Below, one piece after another: positions 42,022-43,357 of a stretch of 43,357 nt of DNA. The stretch's first letter is position 1. The number at the start of each line of letters is the position of its first letter. The notes below the pieces were generated by a model. The model worked only from the letters and a program-made list of their open reading frames with translations, was not told the origin of the DNA and searched no databases. This DNA is from Nostoc spongiaeforme FACHB-130 (GTDB lineage: Bacteria > Cyanobacteriota > Cyanobacteriia > Cyanobacteriales > Nostocaceae), in assembly GCF_014698475.1 (NCBI RefSeq), contig NZ_JACJTB010000055.1, positions 1 through 43,357 on the forward strand, read 5' to 3'. The position numbers and the translations under genes are program-made.

Positions 42022-42110
42022 ATAAGTTGGCGCTGTCTTTATTCATTGGCGAGAGTTTCCAGACTACTTAAATTTCGTAATATAGTTCAGTTTATTCGCC
42101 AGACTTCCAT

Positions 42111-42137
42111 CTCCCTTGTCCCCCTTGTCTCCCTTGT
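42111..42137. repeat. 9-bp short tandem repeat
   Basis: CTCCCTTGT, CCCCCTTGT and CTCCCTTGT occur in tandem, between the holin-like gene and the end of the CbiG-like gene (convergent). Same unit as 17969 and 30780. Confidence 0.65.
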
Positions 42138-42160
42138 AATTACAACTCCCTGAATCACGC

Positions 42161-42754
42161 TTAAATTTCTTGCGCCACTGCTACAGTTACCACCCCAGGT
42201 AGTTCTGATACGCGGAAAATATTTTTTGGAACTAATAATTTAGCACCAAGTTCGCCATTGTAAGCCGCCAAAATCGCCGCCGCCTCTGCAACACTGGGTG
42301 TTCCCGTGGTTTTGGTAATGATTGTAGATGGGTTGGGTACTAAGACGGTAGATAACTTTGCGGCGGAAAATGTTTGTAAAAGCCAATGGCGTTGATGGCA
42401 AATTTCTATTAATGCCGAATCTGATGCTTTTGTATCAATGGTAGCAATCCCCGCGATCGCACTTTCATCGAGTAAATATTTTTTAAATACTTGTTCAATG
42501 GCTATCACCATCAACTGCGCCGCAGTCCCTTGTTTAAAGCCAATTCCCACCCACAAATTTTGTCGGTAATCAGAATTTTTTTCCTGAGATGTTGTAGTGA
42601 AATTAATCAGCAATCTCCGATGATTTGAGTTGGGGAAATTGTCGTTGATTGCAATACCGAAAAATTGATCGATAGAATACTGTTCCCAAAAATTAAAAAC
42701 TATATATTGAACATGTCTAGCACAGTAGGAAGCACCAAGGGAGAGGATAAGCAA
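42161..42754 (-). CDS. CbiG C-terminal domain protein (cobalamin biosynthesis)
   Basis: The longest frame has 197 residues. From about residue 65 the sequence is the CbiG C-terminal domain: LWVGIGFKQGTAAQL, SAIAGIATIDTKASDSAL, STVLVPNPSTI and TGTPSVAEAAAILAA. CbiG (cobalt-precorrin-5A hydrolase) opens the precorrin lactone in anaerobic cobalamin synthesis. In many cyanobacteria the C-terminal domain is separate or fused to CbiH. Here it stands alone without other cob/cbi genes. The N-terminal 45 residues (MLILSLGASYCARHV...) are not family-like, so the true start may be internal, perhaps TTG near 42608. Function is from family. Confidence 0.75.
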   Translation of the reverse strand: MLILSLGASYCARHVQYIVFNFWEQYSIDQFFGIAINDNFPNSNHRRLLINFTTTSQEKNSDYRQNLWVGIGFKQGTAAQLMVIAIEQVFKKYLLDESAIAGIATIDTKASDSALIEICHQRHWLLQTFSAAKLSTVLVPNPSTIITKTTGTPSVAEAAAILAAYNGELGAKLLVPKNIFRVSELPGVVTVAVAQEI

Positions 42755-43121
42755 AAACAGTAGGTTATTTCCTCATATTTTGCTTCATTTTTAGCATTGA
42801 AGCATAACATTTTCGCCTGTGCTTTACCTTGGTGTTTCAATTTCTTTTTCTCTATCGCAGTTGGCGAAAATAGCTGCGATGGAGTTTTGCTGTTTGGAAG
42901 TTAATTAAATTTTGAGATACAGTTTTTCTACTATTTAAGTAAATACCGTAGATTGAAAATTTTGTCAACGCCATCAAGAAGCATAAAAAAATCTTGAGCC
43001 GCTACAAGTTGCTTTTGAATAGTTTGCTTTGTTACTATTCAATCTGCAAATCAATGTCCACAATAATCTGCTTTTGAGTTTTTTTGTGCTTAAATTGTGA
43101 ATTTAGAGCCGAGATTAACCA
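42755..43121. other. A/T-rich intergenic region
   Basis: The gap is 367 bp. No gene, terminator or riboswitch was recognised, including no visible cobalamin-type leader upstream of the CbiG-like gene. A few short T-runs are present. Confidence 0.4.
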
Positions 43122-43237
43122 TATAGCTTTTCTCATTCTAGTGAAGTACAAGCAAGAATAATTAACCGCCGATGGACGCAGATGAACGCAGATAAAAACA
43201 GATAAATTTGTAACTCAGCAGACTCGAAAACGCTATA
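43122..43237. mobile_element. 116-bp MITE-like element, intact copy
   Basis: This is an intact inverted copy of the element interrupted at 25032-25245. It begins TATAGCTTTTC and ends GAAAACGCTATA, so the ends are inverted repeats differing by one inserted base. It is noncoding. It ends seven bases from the right IS copy. Confidence 0.7.
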
Positions 43238-43244
43238 TAATAAT

Positions 43245-43357
43245 GGTTCTTCCGGTAATTTTATGGAGAATTAGTAGTAAAGTGCCAAGTTAATAAGCTA
43301 CGTAAGCGGAAATTACTAAAGTTGCGAAAGCCATATCCAAGTCTTTTGATTAACTTG
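43245..43357 (-). mobile_element. 3' end of an ISL3-type insertion sequence (right copy)
   Basis: Reverse complement of bases 1-113. GGTTCTTCCGG at 43245 is the inverted repeat, and the transposase tail runs from here to the window end. It faces the left copy (tail to tail). Identity to the left copy is complete over its length. Confidence 0.7.
43261..43356 (-). CDS. ISL3-type transposase, C-terminal 31 codons (partial)
   Basis: Same 31-codon tail as at 2-97, read on the minus strand with the stop at 43261-43263. The start and catalytic residues lie outside the window. Confidence 0.65.
   Translation of the reverse strand, partial: KLIKRLGYGFRNFSNFRLRSLLTWHFTTNSP

Noticed and set aside
42755-43121. 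Cobalamin riboswitch before the CbiG-like gene
   Set aside because: I searched by eye for the conserved B12-box and paired stems and saw none; the region is A/T-rich without extended pairing.
1-43357. A 43-kb compound transposon
   Set aside because: The cargo is ordinary chromosomal genes (polA, psb27, sphSR) with the same repeat content as the rest of a Nostoc genome, and identical ends at the same IS base are better explained by contig breakage at a repeat.

Overview
The window looks like a chromosomal segment from a filamentous, heterocyst-type cyanobacterium (Nostoc/Anabaena group). The evidence is the many HIP1 octamers (GCGATCGC) on both strands, the short tandem and small dispersed repeats typical of Nostocales, a photosystem II assembly factor (Psb27), SLH/OprB porins, DUF3318, CofH and coiled-coil-rich proteins. 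I see no tRNA, rRNA, CRISPR array or prophage. Assignments come from reading motifs by eye; no database search was run.

Both ends are the same 113-bp 3' end of an ISL3-type insertion sequence, in opposite orientation. Each holds the last 31 codons of the transposase and one terminal inverted repeat. The sequence therefore runs from one IS copy to another and is probably an assembly contig broken at that IS.

Region 1 (0.3-9.4 kb) is phosphate sensing plus cell structure. Two paralogous coiled-coil proteins on the minus strand diverge from sphR-sphS-phoU (response regulator, histidine kinase, PhoU). These are followed by a PhoX-type Tat-exported phosphatase with a possible SphR box, and a Crp-family regulator. 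Region 2 (9.5-13 kb) holds two tandem SLH-OprB porins whose first 503 bp are almost identical, as if homogenised. Region 3 (13.3-24 kb) holds an exported-looking MTA/SAH-type deaminase, a small zinc-ribbon protein, DUF3318, a GT39 transferase paired with a polyprenyl-phosphate sugar synthase-GtrA fusion, cofH, psb27 and a GHL10-type glycoside hydrolase.

Region 4 (24-33.6 kb) holds an alpha/beta hydrolase, polA, an animal-type transketolase, a zinc-ribbon Ser/Thr kinase and two hypothetical proteins. Region 5 (33.9-37 kb) is a TPP enzyme of the acetolactate synthase family next to an aldehyde dehydrogenase. This matches the cyanobacterial 2-oxoglutarate decarboxylase/succinic semialdehyde dehydrogenase pair that closes the TCA cycle. 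Region 6 (37.6-43.3 kb) holds a ParA-like ATPase coupled to a COG4280 membrane protein and a truncated sucrase/ferredoxin-like remnant, a MazE/MazF pair whose toxin carries an unusual helical insert, a 49-bp HIP1-containing tandem repeat, a peptidoglycan-binding protein, a small 4-TM protein and a CbiG C-terminal domain.

The intergenic DNA is rich in short mobile repeats, including nested insertions with visible target duplications. A 116-bp element occurs intact near 43.1 kb and, near 25.0 kb, interrupted by a second 92-bp element. The most unusual items are the ATPase-membrane-redox remnant operon, the MazF insert, the porin homogenisation tract, the nested miniature elements and the HIP1 tandem array.
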